A DNA stretch of 27,946 bases. Origin: Actinomycetes bacterium (GTDB lineage: Bacteria; Actinomycetota; Coriobacteriia; Coriobacteriales; JAEZZM01). Made by a program: the position numbers and the translations under genes. The notes below the pieces were generated by a model. The model searched no databases, was not told the DNA's origin, and was given only the letters and a program-made list of their open reading frames with translations. Below, one piece after another: positions 1 to 7,747 of the stretch. Location: positions 1-27,946 of the forward strand of contig JAEZZM010000024.1 in assembly GCA_023418575.1 (NCBI GenBank), given 5' to 3'. How positions within the stretch are numbered: position 1 is the stretch's first letter; every line of letters starts with the position of its first letter.

Positions 1-1405
1 AAATATCCTGGCCGGTAAGGTAGATAAAGAGCATTAAAATGAAGGCTACGCCTGCAATACTTAGCGCTACTTGGATTTTTTCTGAAACAGGTCTACGCGT
101 AAGTGCTTGCACAAGTTCTATGACTACTTTTCCTCCATCCAAAGGTGGTATAGGCAGCAGATTCATAAAACCCAGTGACAAAGAAATGGCAGCAGCCAAA
201 CTTGCAAAAGGCAGGATACCTGACTGGGCAGCATCTTTTGCCATGACCGAAATAGCAACTACTGAACCAGACTGAGAAATGGTTTCACTAAAGCCTGAAG
301 GACTAAAGAGGCGGGCTACTGCTTGAGCTGTTTGAAGGGTGTAGCCCAAGGACATAGAAAGTGAATCTTTAAAGTTAAGTTTATGACGCTCTACTGTAGG
401 AAAGACTCCTAAGTTTTCCTGCGCTTCAAGCTTAATTTGATAATCTTGCAAAGTCTTGTTATTGGCCTTTAAGACGCTTAAAACAAAATCTCGACCATTC
501 TTATGATTTGCAAGAGCCATCTGCAACTCTGACCAGGAATTTATTGTTTTTCCATCAATAGCTTGAATAGTATCTCCAGGCTCTAAGCCAATTTGTGCTG
601 CCTTGGACTGCTCTTGTACAGCAGAAATAGTTTGATTTGGCATATCAAGACCATGTCCCATGAAAAGCGCAACAAAAAGTGCCAAGGCGAAAACGATATT
701 AACAAAAATACCAGCAAGCAAAATAATTATGCGAGGCAAGGCGGAAATACCCGCATAGCAACGGCGTTTTTCTTGCTTGAAAAACTCCTCATAACTCATA
801 TCTTTGGGCCTAAATGAGGCTCCCAGATAAGAATTATCAAGTTGAGCTAAATTTGCTTTATCAAATTGGGTTTTTCCCTCTTCATCACGGGGCATATTAA
901 GTGCCACATATTGAAAAGCACGTTCAACGCCTTCAAAGCTTGAAGAGAGATCAGGCAGTGAAATGCCTTTCTTATCGGCCAACTCAATACACAAGCGCTC
1001 ATATTCTTCAAAGGGAACAAATTTAATTGAACCCCAGTTCTCAAGAGCGAGAAGATGATCAGAACATGAGTCAACGCTTATCTTAAGAAGCCCTGCAAGC
1101 TCTTGTAGACTAGCAACACCCTTTATTTGAATGAGCGTAAATAGTGAGGCTAGATGATCGAGTTTTTTGCCCAGATCCATACCAGCAATTCGAGCATAAC
1201 CACCAAGCAAAAGTGGTGTAACACCAAAACGCGTACCCTTTTTTCTTGAAACAAAGCTAAGCTGAAGCTTAGAGGGCATACCAATGAAAAATTCTAGTAC
1301 ACGCACGCCAAACATACGCGCTGCTAAATAATGCCCTCCTTCATGTATGAAGACGAGGGCAGAAAATAAAACCAATCCCCAAAAAATTGATAAAATGGCG
1401 CTCAA
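1..1405 (-). CDS. rseP: RseP/RasP-type site-2 intramembrane zinc metalloprotease (3' end outside window)
   Basis: Membrane-embedded M50 protease that cuts transmembrane segments, classically of anti-sigma factors after a first periplasmic-side cleavage. I translated 468 codons without a stop; the C-terminus lies beyond position 1. The zinc motif HEGGH is at residues 21-25 in the first membrane segment, a PDZ-like domain (IGLEPGDTI core, about 272-280) spans roughly 258-340, and the second metal motif NLLPIPPLDGG is at 415-425, followed by a last hydrophobic segment near 445-463. The start is taken as TTG at 1405, just after an AGGAGG box; no ATG is better placed. Last gene of the pyrH-frr-uppS-cdsA-dxr series, 31 nt after dxr. 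Odd: the cytoplasmic loop between the first two membrane parts (about 77-216) is much longer than usual, holds a winged-helix-like stretch, and the usual AGP motif of the second segment reads AGI. Family call is secure; the start is less so. Confidence 0.9.
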   Translation of the reverse strand, partial: MSAILSIFWGLVLFSALVFIHEGGHYLAARMFGVRVLEFFIGMPSKLQLSFVSRKKGTRFGVTPLLLGGYARIAGMDLGKKLDHLASLFTLIQIKGVASLQELAGLLKISVDSCSDHLLALENWGSIKFVPFEEYERLCIELADKKGISLPDLSSSFEGVERAFQYVALNMPRDEEGKTQFDKANLAQLDNSYLGASFRPKDMSYEEFFKQEKRRCYAGISALPRIIILLAGIFVNIVFALALFVALFMGHGLDMPNQTISAVQEQSKAAQIGLEPGDTIQAIDGKTINSWSELQMALANHKNGRDFVLSVLKANNKTLQDYQIKLEAQENLGVFPTVERHKLNFKDSLSMSLGYTLQTAQAVARLFSPSGFSETISQSGSVVAISVMAKDAAQSGILPFASLAAAISLSLGFMNLLPIPPLDGGKVVIELVQALTRRPVSEKIQVALSIAGVAFILMLFIYLTGQDI

Positions 1406-1436
1406 ACTTCCTCCTACTAGCTCTTATGACTTGAGA

Positions 1437-2654
1437 TTAGTTGCTCAATGAAGCAAGCAATTCTCTGCTGCGTACTCGAGCTTCAAGGTCATATGTTTCA
1501 AGTTGTTCTAGCGACTGTACCCGTTCTGGAGTAAAACTCTGCATACAGCTTTCGATTAACTCTGGTATCTGTGTAAAGCCTATCTTTTTTTCAAGAAATG
1601 CTGACACTGCCACCTCATTTGCTGCATTCATAATGCAAGGAAGCACTCCTTTTTGCTTGGCTGCTTCAAGCGCTAAACTAAGACAAGAAAAGCTCTCAAG
1701 ATCTGGTTCTGCAAAATTAAGCTGTGCAAGTTGAGCAAAATCCAAGCTTTCACAGGGGCTGTCCCAGCGCTTTGGATATGAGAGTGCAAACTGAATGGGA
1801 ATTCTCATATCACTGGGACCTAAGTGAGCCTTTATGGAGCCGTCAATAAATTCAACCATTGAGTGAATAATGCTCTCACGTTGAATCAAGATATTGATCT
1901 TATCAATATCAACATCAAACAAATGCATTGCCTCAATAGCCTCTAAACCTTTGTTCATAAGGCTTGCAGAATCAATGCTTATTTTTCTACCCATAGACCA
2001 ATTGGGGTGAGCAAGAGCTTGATCTGGACTTACGGTAAGAAGCTCCTCTTTAGTTTTACCAAAGAATGGCCCTCCAGAAGCAGTAAGCAGTATTTGCTTG
2101 AGCTCCGCAGGATCTTCTCCCAAAAAGCACTGATAAATTGCTGAATGCTCGGAATCTACTGGCAGCAGACGCTCAGGACTAGAAAGTGGCATTAACAACT
2201 CTCCGGCCACAACTAAGGATTCTTTGTTGGCTAAAGCCAGACGAACTTTCTTAGATGCAAGCGCATTATAGCTGGCACGTGAGCCAATAGCCCCAACTAA
2301 GGCGTTGATTATGATATCAATACCTTGTTCTTCGATAAATTCTTCACTTGCAAGATAAGCCAGGCTCTCTGTTCCAAATAAAAGCCGAGCTCCATAAGAA
2401 CTTAAAAACTCCTCGAGCTCAGCAAGTATGGCGGGTTTTTGCTGTTTTAAGCTTTTATCGCCTATAACAACGCAGCTTGGTTTAAACTCACAAGCCAAGT
2501 CATAGGCGTAGCCTAAAGATGAATGGACTGCAAAAGCTTCAAGCTCAAATCGCTGATTTTCTTTTCTTATGATATCTATACTTTGCTTACCAATAGAACC
2601 CGAAGCACCCAAAAGCACCAGCTTTTGCTTATTAGAACTCTTGTCAATATTCAT
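1437..2654 (-). CDS. dxr: 1-deoxy-D-xylulose 5-phosphate reductoisomerase
   Basis: Second step of the MEP isoprenoid pathway: rearranges and reduces DXP to 2-C-methyl-D-erythritol 4-phosphate with NADPH, in the cytosol. At 405 aa it has the usual length. The nucleotide-binding loop GASGSIG is at residues 16-22, the LANKESLVVAGE block at 141-152, the divalent-metal site VDSEHSA at 166-172 (D167, E169), TASGGPFF at 191-198, and SMGRKISIDSASLMNKGLE at 220-238, whose E238 is a metal ligand in the family. The start is ATG at 2654, 2 nt after the cdsA stop. Its isoprenoid product is used by UppS, encoded two genes upstream in the same run. It is clearly complete; I see nothing unusual. Confidence 0.97.
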   Translation of the reverse strand: MNIDKSSNKQKLVLLGASGSIGKQSIDIIRKENQRFELEAFAVHSSLGYAYDLACEFKPSCVVIGDKSLKQQKPAILAELEEFLSSYGARLLFGTESLAYLASEEFIEEQGIDIIINALVGAIGSRASYNALASKKVRLALANKESLVVAGELLMPLSSPERLLPVDSEHSAIYQCFLGEDPAELKQILLTASGGPFFGKTKEELLTVSPDQALAHPNWSMGRKISIDSASLMNKGLEAIEAMHLFDVDIDKINILIQRESIIHSMVEFIDGSIKAHLGPSDMRIPIQFALSYPKRWDSPCESLDFAQLAQLNFAEPDLESFSCLSLALEAAKQKGVLPCIMNAANEVAVSAFLEKKIGFTQIPELIESCMQSFTPERVQSLEQLETYDLEARVRSRELLASLSN

Positions 2655-2656
2655 AG

Positions 2657-3481
2657 CTAAGCTATAACTCCACTAAATCTTAAAATGAGAAAGGCGATCA
2701 AAGAGACTAAAATAAGAGAGTCAATCCTGTCGAGCATTCCACCATGACCTGGCAAAAAAGTACCAGAATCTTTTACTTGAGCTTCCCGCTTAATTCTTGA
2801 CTCGATAAGATCACCCAAAAATCCAGCAACTCCGCAGCTTAAGCCAAGAGTCAAGCAAAGCGCCACATTAAGTGTAGGGAGATTGGGGATCCATAGAGCA
2901 CAAAGCCAGATGAGAATTGAACCAAAAAGACCAGCAAAAAAACCTTCCCAGGACTTTTTGGGAGAAATGCTGGGAACCATCTTATGCTTGCCAAAAAGTG
3001 TACCTGCTAGATAGGCAAAGCTATCGTTTACCCAAACAGAAATAAAAATCACCATAGTGAGAAGGGCGCAGGAGAAAGAAGGCTCTGCCGAACGGATAAA
3101 TACCAGAGGAGCTAGCATAAGTCCCACATAAAGGGGACCTAGCAAACTCAAAGCCACATCTGAGAGTGACAGCTCTGGCGTAAATAAATAAACAATGAAA
3201 AGCACCCCTAAAAGCATGAGGCACAGCGCAATGGGATACATCTCGCCATAAAGAGCTGAAAATGGTAAGAGTGCGGTGGCGATAAGCCCGGGCACCGTAA
3301 GGCTTATGAGCTGAGTCTTTTTACTCATACGATAAAATTCATATACTGCAAAAAGCGCACCCAAGGCTAAAAGACTTGCAAATACCAGAGGGCCTAGCGC
3401 AATAGAAGCCAATAAAACTGCTACAAAGATAGATCCAACAAGCACGCGTTTTACGAAATTATGTTGTAAAGAGATGTTCAT
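2657..3481 (-). CDS. cdsA: phosphatidate cytidylyltransferase (CDP-diacylglycerol synthase)
   Basis: Makes CDP-diacylglycerol from phosphatidic acid and CTP, the precursor of the main phospholipids; an integral membrane enzyme. The 274 aa protein has about seven or eight hydrophobic segments. The family signature lies in the last quarter: SPKKSWEGFFAG near 171-182, GDLIESRIKREAQVKDSG near 223-240, and PGHGGMLDRIDS near 243-254, which carries the conserved acidic metal-binding residues. The start is ATG at 3481, 2 nt after the uppS stop, so translation is probably coupled. Placement between uppS and dxr is the standard arrangement in many bacteria. Confidence 0.96.
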   Translation of the reverse strand: MNISLQHNFVKRVLVGSIFVAVLLASIALGPLVFASLLALGALFAVYEFYRMSKKTQLISLTVPGLIATALLPFSALYGEMYPIALCLMLLGVLFIVYLFTPELSLSDVALSLLGPLYVGLMLAPLVFIRSAEPSFSCALLTMVIFISVWVNDSFAYLAGTLFGKHKMVPSISPKKSWEGFFAGLFGSILIWLCALWIPNLPTLNVALCLTLGLSCGVAGFLGDLIESRIKREAQVKDSGTFLPGHGGMLDRIDSLILVSLIAFLILRFSGVIA

Positions 3482-3483
3482 GA

Positions 3484-4260
3484 TTAAACACCGCCATATC
3501 TTCGAGAGCGCTCTTGATATGAAAGCAAGGCCTCGAGAAAATCAAAACGCGTGAAATCTGGCCAAAGAACCTTCGTACTATAAAGCTCCGTATAGGCAAG
3601 CTGCCATAAAAGATAATTTGAAAGCCTCAACTCGCCAGAGCTTCGAATGAGCAAATCAGGATCAGGGAGTGTATTGGTATAGAGCTTATCGGCAAACACT
3701 TCTTCTGTAATCTCATCAAGACTGAGCTTTGAGCTTAAAAGATCTTGCCCGATGAGCTGAGCGGCCCTGAGTAATTCAGCCCGTGCACCATAGTTCACAG
3801 CAAGCGAAAGGCACAGCTTATCATTATCTTTAGTTAGCTCTAGACCCTCATAAAATGAGTCCCTTGTCTCTTGAGGAAGGCTTTCTATATCCCCAATAAA
3901 ATGAAGCCTAACTGATTCTTTTTGCAGTAAGGGCATTTGATTATGGATCTCTTCAGCGAAGAGTGCCATAAGCATGTTAACCTCTTCTTGAGGGCGCTTC
4001 CAGTTCTCAGTTGAAAAGGCATAGACACTTATATAAGGTATGCCAAGACGCACTGCTGAAGTCACAAGCTCCTGCAGGGTTTTAACTCCTTCAATATGAC
4101 CAAGGCTTCTAGATAAACCTCGCTTTTGTGCCCAGCGCCCATTACCATCCATAATAAGGGCCACATGCTGAGGAAGAGCATCCAGCTTAAGCTGTTCTAA
4201 GGATAAGCCCTTAGGGGCATCTTTAAAATACTCTTCAAGAAGGTGACGATCTTGGGGCAT
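3484..4260 (-). CDS. uppS: undecaprenyl diphosphate synthase (cis-prenyltransferase)
   Basis: Condenses isopentenyl diphosphate units onto farnesyl diphosphate to give the C55 lipid carrier for peptidoglycan and other wall polymers. The 258 aa protein shows the catalytic block MDGNGRWAQKRG at residues 37-48 (Asp38), the SVYAFSTENWKRP block near 98-110, and the C-terminal block DLLIRSSGELRLSNYLLWQ, whose arginines bind the allylic/IPP diphosphate. The ATG at 4260 shares its A with the frr stop (TAATG), and a GGAGG box lies inside the end of frr, so reinitiation is likely. About 30 extra N-terminal residues precede the core. Sits with cdsA and dxr in a lipid-precursor group. Confidence 0.96.
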   Translation of the reverse strand: MPQDRHLLEEYFKDAPKGLSLEQLKLDALPQHVALIMDGNGRWAQKRGLSRSLGHIEGVKTLQELVTSAVRLGIPYISVYAFSTENWKRPQEEVNMLMALFAEEIHNQMPLLQKESVRLHFIGDIESLPQETRDSFYEGLELTKDNDKLCLSLAVNYGARAELLRAAQLIGQDLLSSKLSLDEITEEVFADKLYTNTLPDPDLLIRSSGELRLSNYLLWQLAYTELYSTKVLWPDFTRFDFLEALLSYQERSRRYGGV

Positions 4261-4814
4261 TAAACCTCCATTACCTCAGCTTCTTTTGCCTTTAAAGCCT
4301 CATCAACCTTAGCAATAAAGCTATCGGTAAGTTTTTGAACTTCATCCTTTTCACGATATGCTTCATCCTCAGAAATCTCTGAGTCTTTTGAGAGCTTGTC
4401 TAGCTTGGTATTTGCGTCACGGCGTGCATTTCTCACTGAAACGCGTGCCTCTTCCGCTAAAGCATGGCACTCTTTTACAAGCTCACGACGGCGCTCTTCG
4501 GTGGGTGCAGGGAAAGGAAGGCGCACTACTGAGCCATCGTTAGAGGGAGTGATTCCAAGATCTGAAGCGAGGATAGCTTTTTCAATAGCATTTAAAACTG
4601 ATTTATCCCAAGGCTCAATTACTAATAAGTGAGCCTCTGGAGCCTTAATTCCGGCAAGCTGAGTAACAGGCGTAGGAACACCATAGTAATCTACCATAAT
4701 GCCATTAAGGCTATTAGCATTAGCTCTACCGGTACGAACCTTCATGAAATTATGGCTTAGGCTCTCTAAGCTCTTTTCCATGGCTAGTTTTGCAGCGCTC
4801 GTGATTTCACTCAT
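4260..4814 (-). CDS. frr: ribosome recycling factor
   Basis: With EF-G, splits the post-termination ribosome from mRNA. I place the start at ATG 4814 rather than the upstream in-frame ATG at 4835: the 4814 start follows the pyrH stop by 1 nt, has GGAGAGG six bases ahead, and gives 184 aa, the normal length, whereas 4835 would overlap pyrH and add seven residues. The protein shows the three-helix-bundle family landmarks: KVRTGRAN near residues 25-32, a central GVPTPVTQLAGI near 46-57 and IEPWDKS near 68-74, and RRELVKECHALAEEARVS near 108-125. Lies in the usual place between pyrH and uppS and overlaps uppS by one base. Confidence 0.97.
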   Translation of the reverse strand: MSEITSAAKLAMEKSLESLSHNFMKVRTGRANANSLNGIMVDYYGVPTPVTQLAGIKAPEAHLLVIEPWDKSVLNAIEKAILASDLGITPSNDGSVVRLPFPAPTEERRRELVKECHALAEEARVSVRNARRDANTKLDKLSKDSEISEDEAYREKDEVQKLTDSFIAKVDEALKAKEAEVMEV

Positions 4815-4815
4815 C

Positions 4816-5535
4816 TTATTCCTCTCCATATACAAGGGTGCCCACAGCCTGTCCCTCTAAGGCACGCTTGATATTTCCTTCAGTTTCTACATTAAAAACG
4901 ATAATGGGCATAGAATTATCTTTACACAAAGCAATGGCCGCAGTATCCATAACCTTGAGTTCTTTAGAAATGACTTCTAAATAAGAGACTTTTTCATAAC
5001 GCTGAGCAGAAGGATCTTTTACAGGATCCTTATCAAAAATACCATCAACTTTGGTTGCCTTCATAAGACAATCAGCGTTAATTTCACAGGCTCTTAACGC
5101 GGCTGTAGTATCAGTAGTAAAGTAAGGATTTCCTGTACCAGCGGCAAAAATTACCACTCTACCTTTTTCTAGATGTCTTACAGCGCGTCTTCTAATATAA
5201 GGTTCGCTTACCTGGCGCATCTCAATAGCGCTTTGTACACGTGTCTGAACGCCAACCTTTTCAAAAGCATCTTGCAAAGCTAGGGCATTCATAACCGTAG
5301 CAAGCATACCAATATAGTCTGCTTGTGCCCTATCCATACCATTTGCAGAGCCAGCCAGACCTCTAAAGATATTGCCGCCACCAACTACTATGGCAAGCTC
5401 AATACCTTCACTGACCACTTCTGCTACCTGATGAGCTAAGGCATCTGCTACCTTAGGATCAATTCCGTAGCCGGTTTGGCCCATTAAGGCCTCACCAGAT
5501 AATTTTAGTAACACACGCTTGTATCGATAAGCCAC
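4816..5535 (-). CDS. pyrH: uridylate kinase (UMP kinase)
   Basis: Phosphorylates UMP to UDP with ATP; the hexameric bacterial amino-acid-kinase-fold enzyme, not the eukaryote type. The 239 aa protein has KLSGEALMG at residues 11-19, VVGGGNIFRG at 50-59, DRAQADYIGMLATVMNALAL shortly after, and FTTDTTAALRA near 139-149, all typical. The start is GTG at 5535 with AAAGGAG five bases upstream. A strong terminator for tsf lies about 110 nt upstream, so pyrH probably has its own promoter in 5550-5643. A TAGAAT (minus strand, 5562-5567) could be the -10 box, but I find no convincing -35. First gene of the pyrH-frr-uppS-cdsA-dxr-rseP run. Confidence 0.97.
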   Translation of the reverse strand: MAYRYKRVLLKLSGEALMGQTGYGIDPKVADALAHQVAEVVSEGIELAIVVGGGNIFRGLAGSANGMDRAQADYIGMLATVMNALALQDAFEKVGVQTRVQSAIEMRQVSEPYIRRRAVRHLEKGRVVIFAAGTGNPYFTTDTTAALRACEINADCLMKATKVDGIFDKDPVKDPSAQRYEKVSYLEVISKELKVMDTAAIALCKDNSMPIIVFNVETEGNIKRALEGQAVGTLVYGEE

Positions 5536-5643
5536 AGTTTCTCCTTTCAGTAGTATGTTCTATTCTAGCGCAAGTTTATGTACAAAGCCTTGAGGATGCT
5601 ATATAGATGCCTAGTAGAGACCCACAGGAATTTAGCTAGACAC

Positions 5644-5678
5644 AAAAAAGGTGTGTGAGCAAAGACGCTACACACACC
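5644..5678 (-). terminator. intrinsic terminator downstream of tsf
   Basis: On the minus strand GGTGTGTG (5678-5671) pairs perfectly with CACACACC (5657-5650). A short inner AGC/GCT pairing is also possible, and six T residues (5649-5644) follow at once. It starts about 37 nt past the tsf stop, so it should end the rpsB-tsf transcript and separate it from pyrH. Confidence 0.9.
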
Positions 5679-5714
5679 AATAGAATTAAACATCCTCACA
5701 GATTAATCTTAGAC

Positions 5715-6602
5715 TTAGTCTTGATCCTGATCTGCGCCAAGCTCAAAGCGTGTAAATGAGATGATCTCGATCTTATCGGAAACTTCCTTTGAAACCTTCT
5801 CAGCAAGCTTAGAGATGCTGAGCTCTGAATCCTTAATGAACTCTTGCTCAGTCAAAACGGTCTGCTTGTAGAACTTCTCGATACGACCAAGAGCCATCTT
5901 CTCTTGGATCTCAGCGGGCTTACCAGACTGCTCAGCCTGTGCACGATAAATTTCCATCTCATGATCAATTACAGACTGAGGGATGTCCTCACGACGAGCT
6001 GAAATTGGGTTAGCTGCTGCTACCTGCATAGCAACATCACGTGAGAATTGCTTAAAGCTGTCTGCTTGTGCGGTTTCTGGCTTCTCGAAAGCAAATTTAA
6101 CAAGAATACCAATCTTTCCGCCCATGTGAACATAAGAGCTAATTGCGCCTGTTCCTTCAACAGATTCAACGCAAATACGACTTAGATTCATATTCTCACC
6201 AATGGTATGAATCTTATCAACAAGAGCATCAGCTACACTTGAGCCCTCAAGATCCATTTCCTTAAATGCCTCAACACTAGCAGGCTTTTGCTCTGCAGCA
6301 GCCTTGGCTAATGACTGAGCAAATGAAACGAAGGTAGCATTGGTACCAACGAAGTCAGTCTCACACTGAAGCTCAACCATTGCAGCCTGACGAGCATCAT
6401 CAGACACATAGCAAGCAACGGTGCCTTCATTGGTTGCACGGCCAGCTTTTTTAGCAGCCTGAGCAAGACCACGGGTACGTAAAACATCTACAGCCTTGTC
6501 AAGATCGCCCTCAGCCTCAACGAGAGCCTTCTTGCACTCCATAAAGCCAGCATCGGTCATTTCACGCAGTTGCTTTACCAAAGCAGCAGTAATCTCTGCC
6601 AT
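5715..6602 (-). CDS. tsf: elongation factor Ts
   Basis: Guanine-nucleotide exchange factor that recycles EF-Tu-GDP during translation. At 295 aa it has the expected length. The N-terminal UBA-like domain and first signature LREMTDAGFMECKKAL are at residues 11-26, and ELQCETDFVGTNATF, the second family signature, lies near 77-91; two dimerisation-type subdomains follow. The ATG at 6602 is preceded by AAGGAGG. Follows rpsB with a 104-nt spacer holding a strong hairpin, and is followed by a clear terminator, so rpsB-tsf is a two-gene transcription unit as in most bacteria. Confidence 0.97.
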   Translation of the reverse strand: MAEITAALVKQLREMTDAGFMECKKALVEAEGDLDKAVDVLRTRGLAQAAKKAGRATNEGTVACYVSDDARQAAMVELQCETDFVGTNATFVSFAQSLAKAAAEQKPASVEAFKEMDLEGSSVADALVDKIHTIGENMNLSRICVESVEGTGAISSYVHMGGKIGILVKFAFEKPETAQADSFKQFSRDVAMQVAAANPISARREDIPQSVIDHEMEIYRAQAEQSGKPAEIQEKMALGRIEKFYKQTVLTEQEFIKDSELSISKLAEKVSKEVSDKIEIISFTRFELGADQDQD

Positions 6603-6657
6603 TTATACATCCTCCTTATAAGGATTTACACTTCTTACATAGCTAATCTAGCAGATA

Positions 6658-6688
6658 ATCTAGCTGAGGCAGTCTAGCTCAGCTAGAT
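6658..6688 (-). promoter_or_regulatory. hairpin between rpsB and tsf without a U tract
   Basis: A perfect 11-bp inverted repeat, ATCTAGCTGAG / CTCAGCTAGAT with a 9-nt loop, sits in the rpsB-tsf spacer. No T run follows, so it is unlikely to be a full terminator. It may set the rpsB:tsf ratio through mRNA processing or partial attenuation (inference). The spacer also repeats CTAG several times. Confidence 0.55.
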
Positions 6689-6706
6689 TTGTAGGATAGT
6701 TACAAT

Positions 6707-7495
6707 TTATGCTTGCTCAGCAGGAGCCTCTTGTGCATCCTGTGCAGACTCTAACTCAGCCTCAGGAGCAGCCTCAGCTGCAGCACCCATCTCTTCAGCA
6801 CTCATCTGCTCTTTGCCACTACCAGCAAGTGCTGCATCAGCCATGAGTGAGGTGATGAGCTGAACTGAACGGATAGCATCATCATTAGCAGGGATACCGA
6901 AGTCGATAAGGTCTGGATCAGAATTGGTATCCATCATTGCAATTACAGGAATACCAAGACGACGAGCTTCAGCAATTGCAATCTCTTCACGCTTGGTATC
7001 AATTACGAAGAGAGCCTGGGGAGCACGACGAAGCTCGCGAATACCGCCAAGGTTACGCTGAAGCTTTTCGAGTTCCTTACCAAGCAAAATCTGCTCTTTT
7101 TTAGGAAGAAGTGCCATACGGCCATCTTCATTCATAGCCTCAAGCTCTTCCATGCGGTTGATGCGCGTGCGCATGGTTACAAAATTGGTGAGCATACCGC
7201 CCAACCAACGAGAATTTACAAAAGGCATACCACAACGGCTAGCTTCTTCTTTAACAACCTCTTGTGCTTGTTTCTTAGTACCAACAAAAAGAATGGTGCC
7301 GCCTTTTGAGCTAAGATTGCGAACGAAGCTGTAAGCGCGATCAAGCTCAATTAAGGTACGCTTAAGATCAATGATGTAGATGCCATTGCGCTCACCAAAG
7401 ATATATTGTTTCATCTTTGGATTCCAACGGCGAGTGTGGTGACCAAAATGTGATCCTGCATCAAGAAGAGTTTTGATGCTAACTTTCTGTGCCAT
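6707..7495 (-). CDS. rpsB: 30S ribosomal protein S2
   Basis: Small-subunit ribosomal protein needed for late 30S assembly and S1 docking. The 262 aa product shows KTLLDAGSHFGHHTRRWNPK near residues 8-27, IYIIDLKRT near 39-47, the FVGTKKQAQE block near 70-79, SRWLGGMLTNF near 95-105, and the IPVIAMMDTNSDPD block near 182-195. The last 35 or so residues are an Ala/Glu-rich, low-complexity tail, which I associate with actinobacterial S2 proteins. ATG at 7495, with GGAGG six bases upstream. A promoter and a structured leader of about 125 nt precede it, which suggests autoregulation by a ribosomal protein (inference). Confidence 0.98.
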   Translation of the reverse strand: MAQKVSIKTLLDAGSHFGHHTRRWNPKMKQYIFGERNGIYIIDLKRTLIELDRAYSFVRNLSSKGGTILFVGTKKQAQEVVKEEASRCGMPFVNSRWLGGMLTNFVTMRTRINRMEELEAMNEDGRMALLPKKEQILLGKELEKLQRNLGGIRELRRAPQALFVIDTKREEIAIAEARRLGIPVIAMMDTNSDPDLIDFGIPANDDAIRSVQLITSLMADAALAGSGKEQMSAEEMGAAAEAAPEAELESAQDAQEAPAEQA

Positions 7496-7522
7496 ATCTT
7501 ACCTCCATTTAGGTTAGTCCTC

Positions 7523-7602
7523 TGCATGGGGTCATCCCTAGCCCACCACCAAAGAGTATTGGCACCGCTCTTTAGCACCTCGGTAGCTAAGTTATCCATG
7601 CA
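7523..7602 (-). promoter_or_regulatory. structured 5' leader of rpsB, candidate autoregulatory RNA
   Basis: The rpsB 5'UTR contains a 7-bp closing helix (TGCATGG at 7602-7596 with CCATGCA at 7529-7523). Within it are a TTAGC/GCTAA hairpin (7590-7586 with 7576-7572), a GCCAA/TTGGT hairpin (7563-7559 with 7552-7548), and a possible short GGG/CCC hairpin just before the closing 3' strand. A multi-branched element ending about 27 nt before the start codon resembles r-protein leader architecture. No specific Rfam family is claimed. Confidence 0.45.
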
Positions 7603-7626
7603 TGTGTAATAAAAACAGCGCCAACT

Positions 7627-7655
7627 ATAGTAGCACAAATTTGACCCTTTATAAA
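7627..7655 (-). promoter_or_regulatory. probable sigma-70-type promoter of rpsB-tsf
   Basis: On the minus strand a TTTATA -35 box (7655-7650) is separated by exactly 17 nt from a TACTAT -10 box (7632-7627) carrying the extended-10 TG one base upstream. Transcription would start near 7620, leaving a leader of about 125 nt. The xerC stop is about 90 nt upstream. Confidence 0.55.
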
Positions 7656-7747
7656 CATTGATCTAACAGAATTATGAATGTGCTGTGTAACCTTATGGCT
7701 ATCTAGACAATCTAATCTTGCTAGACAATTTTAAGCTTGAAAAGAAC

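Noticed and set aside
847..1074. 75-codon minus-strand frame in the first kilobase
   Set aside because: It lies inside the continuous rseP frame that I translated from 1405 to the window edge; it is an out-of-frame shadow.
7411..7638. 75-codon minus-strand reading frame covering the rpsB start and leader
   Set aside because: It overlaps the rpsB coding start in another frame and the predicted leader; composition is not protein-like and no ribosome site supports it.
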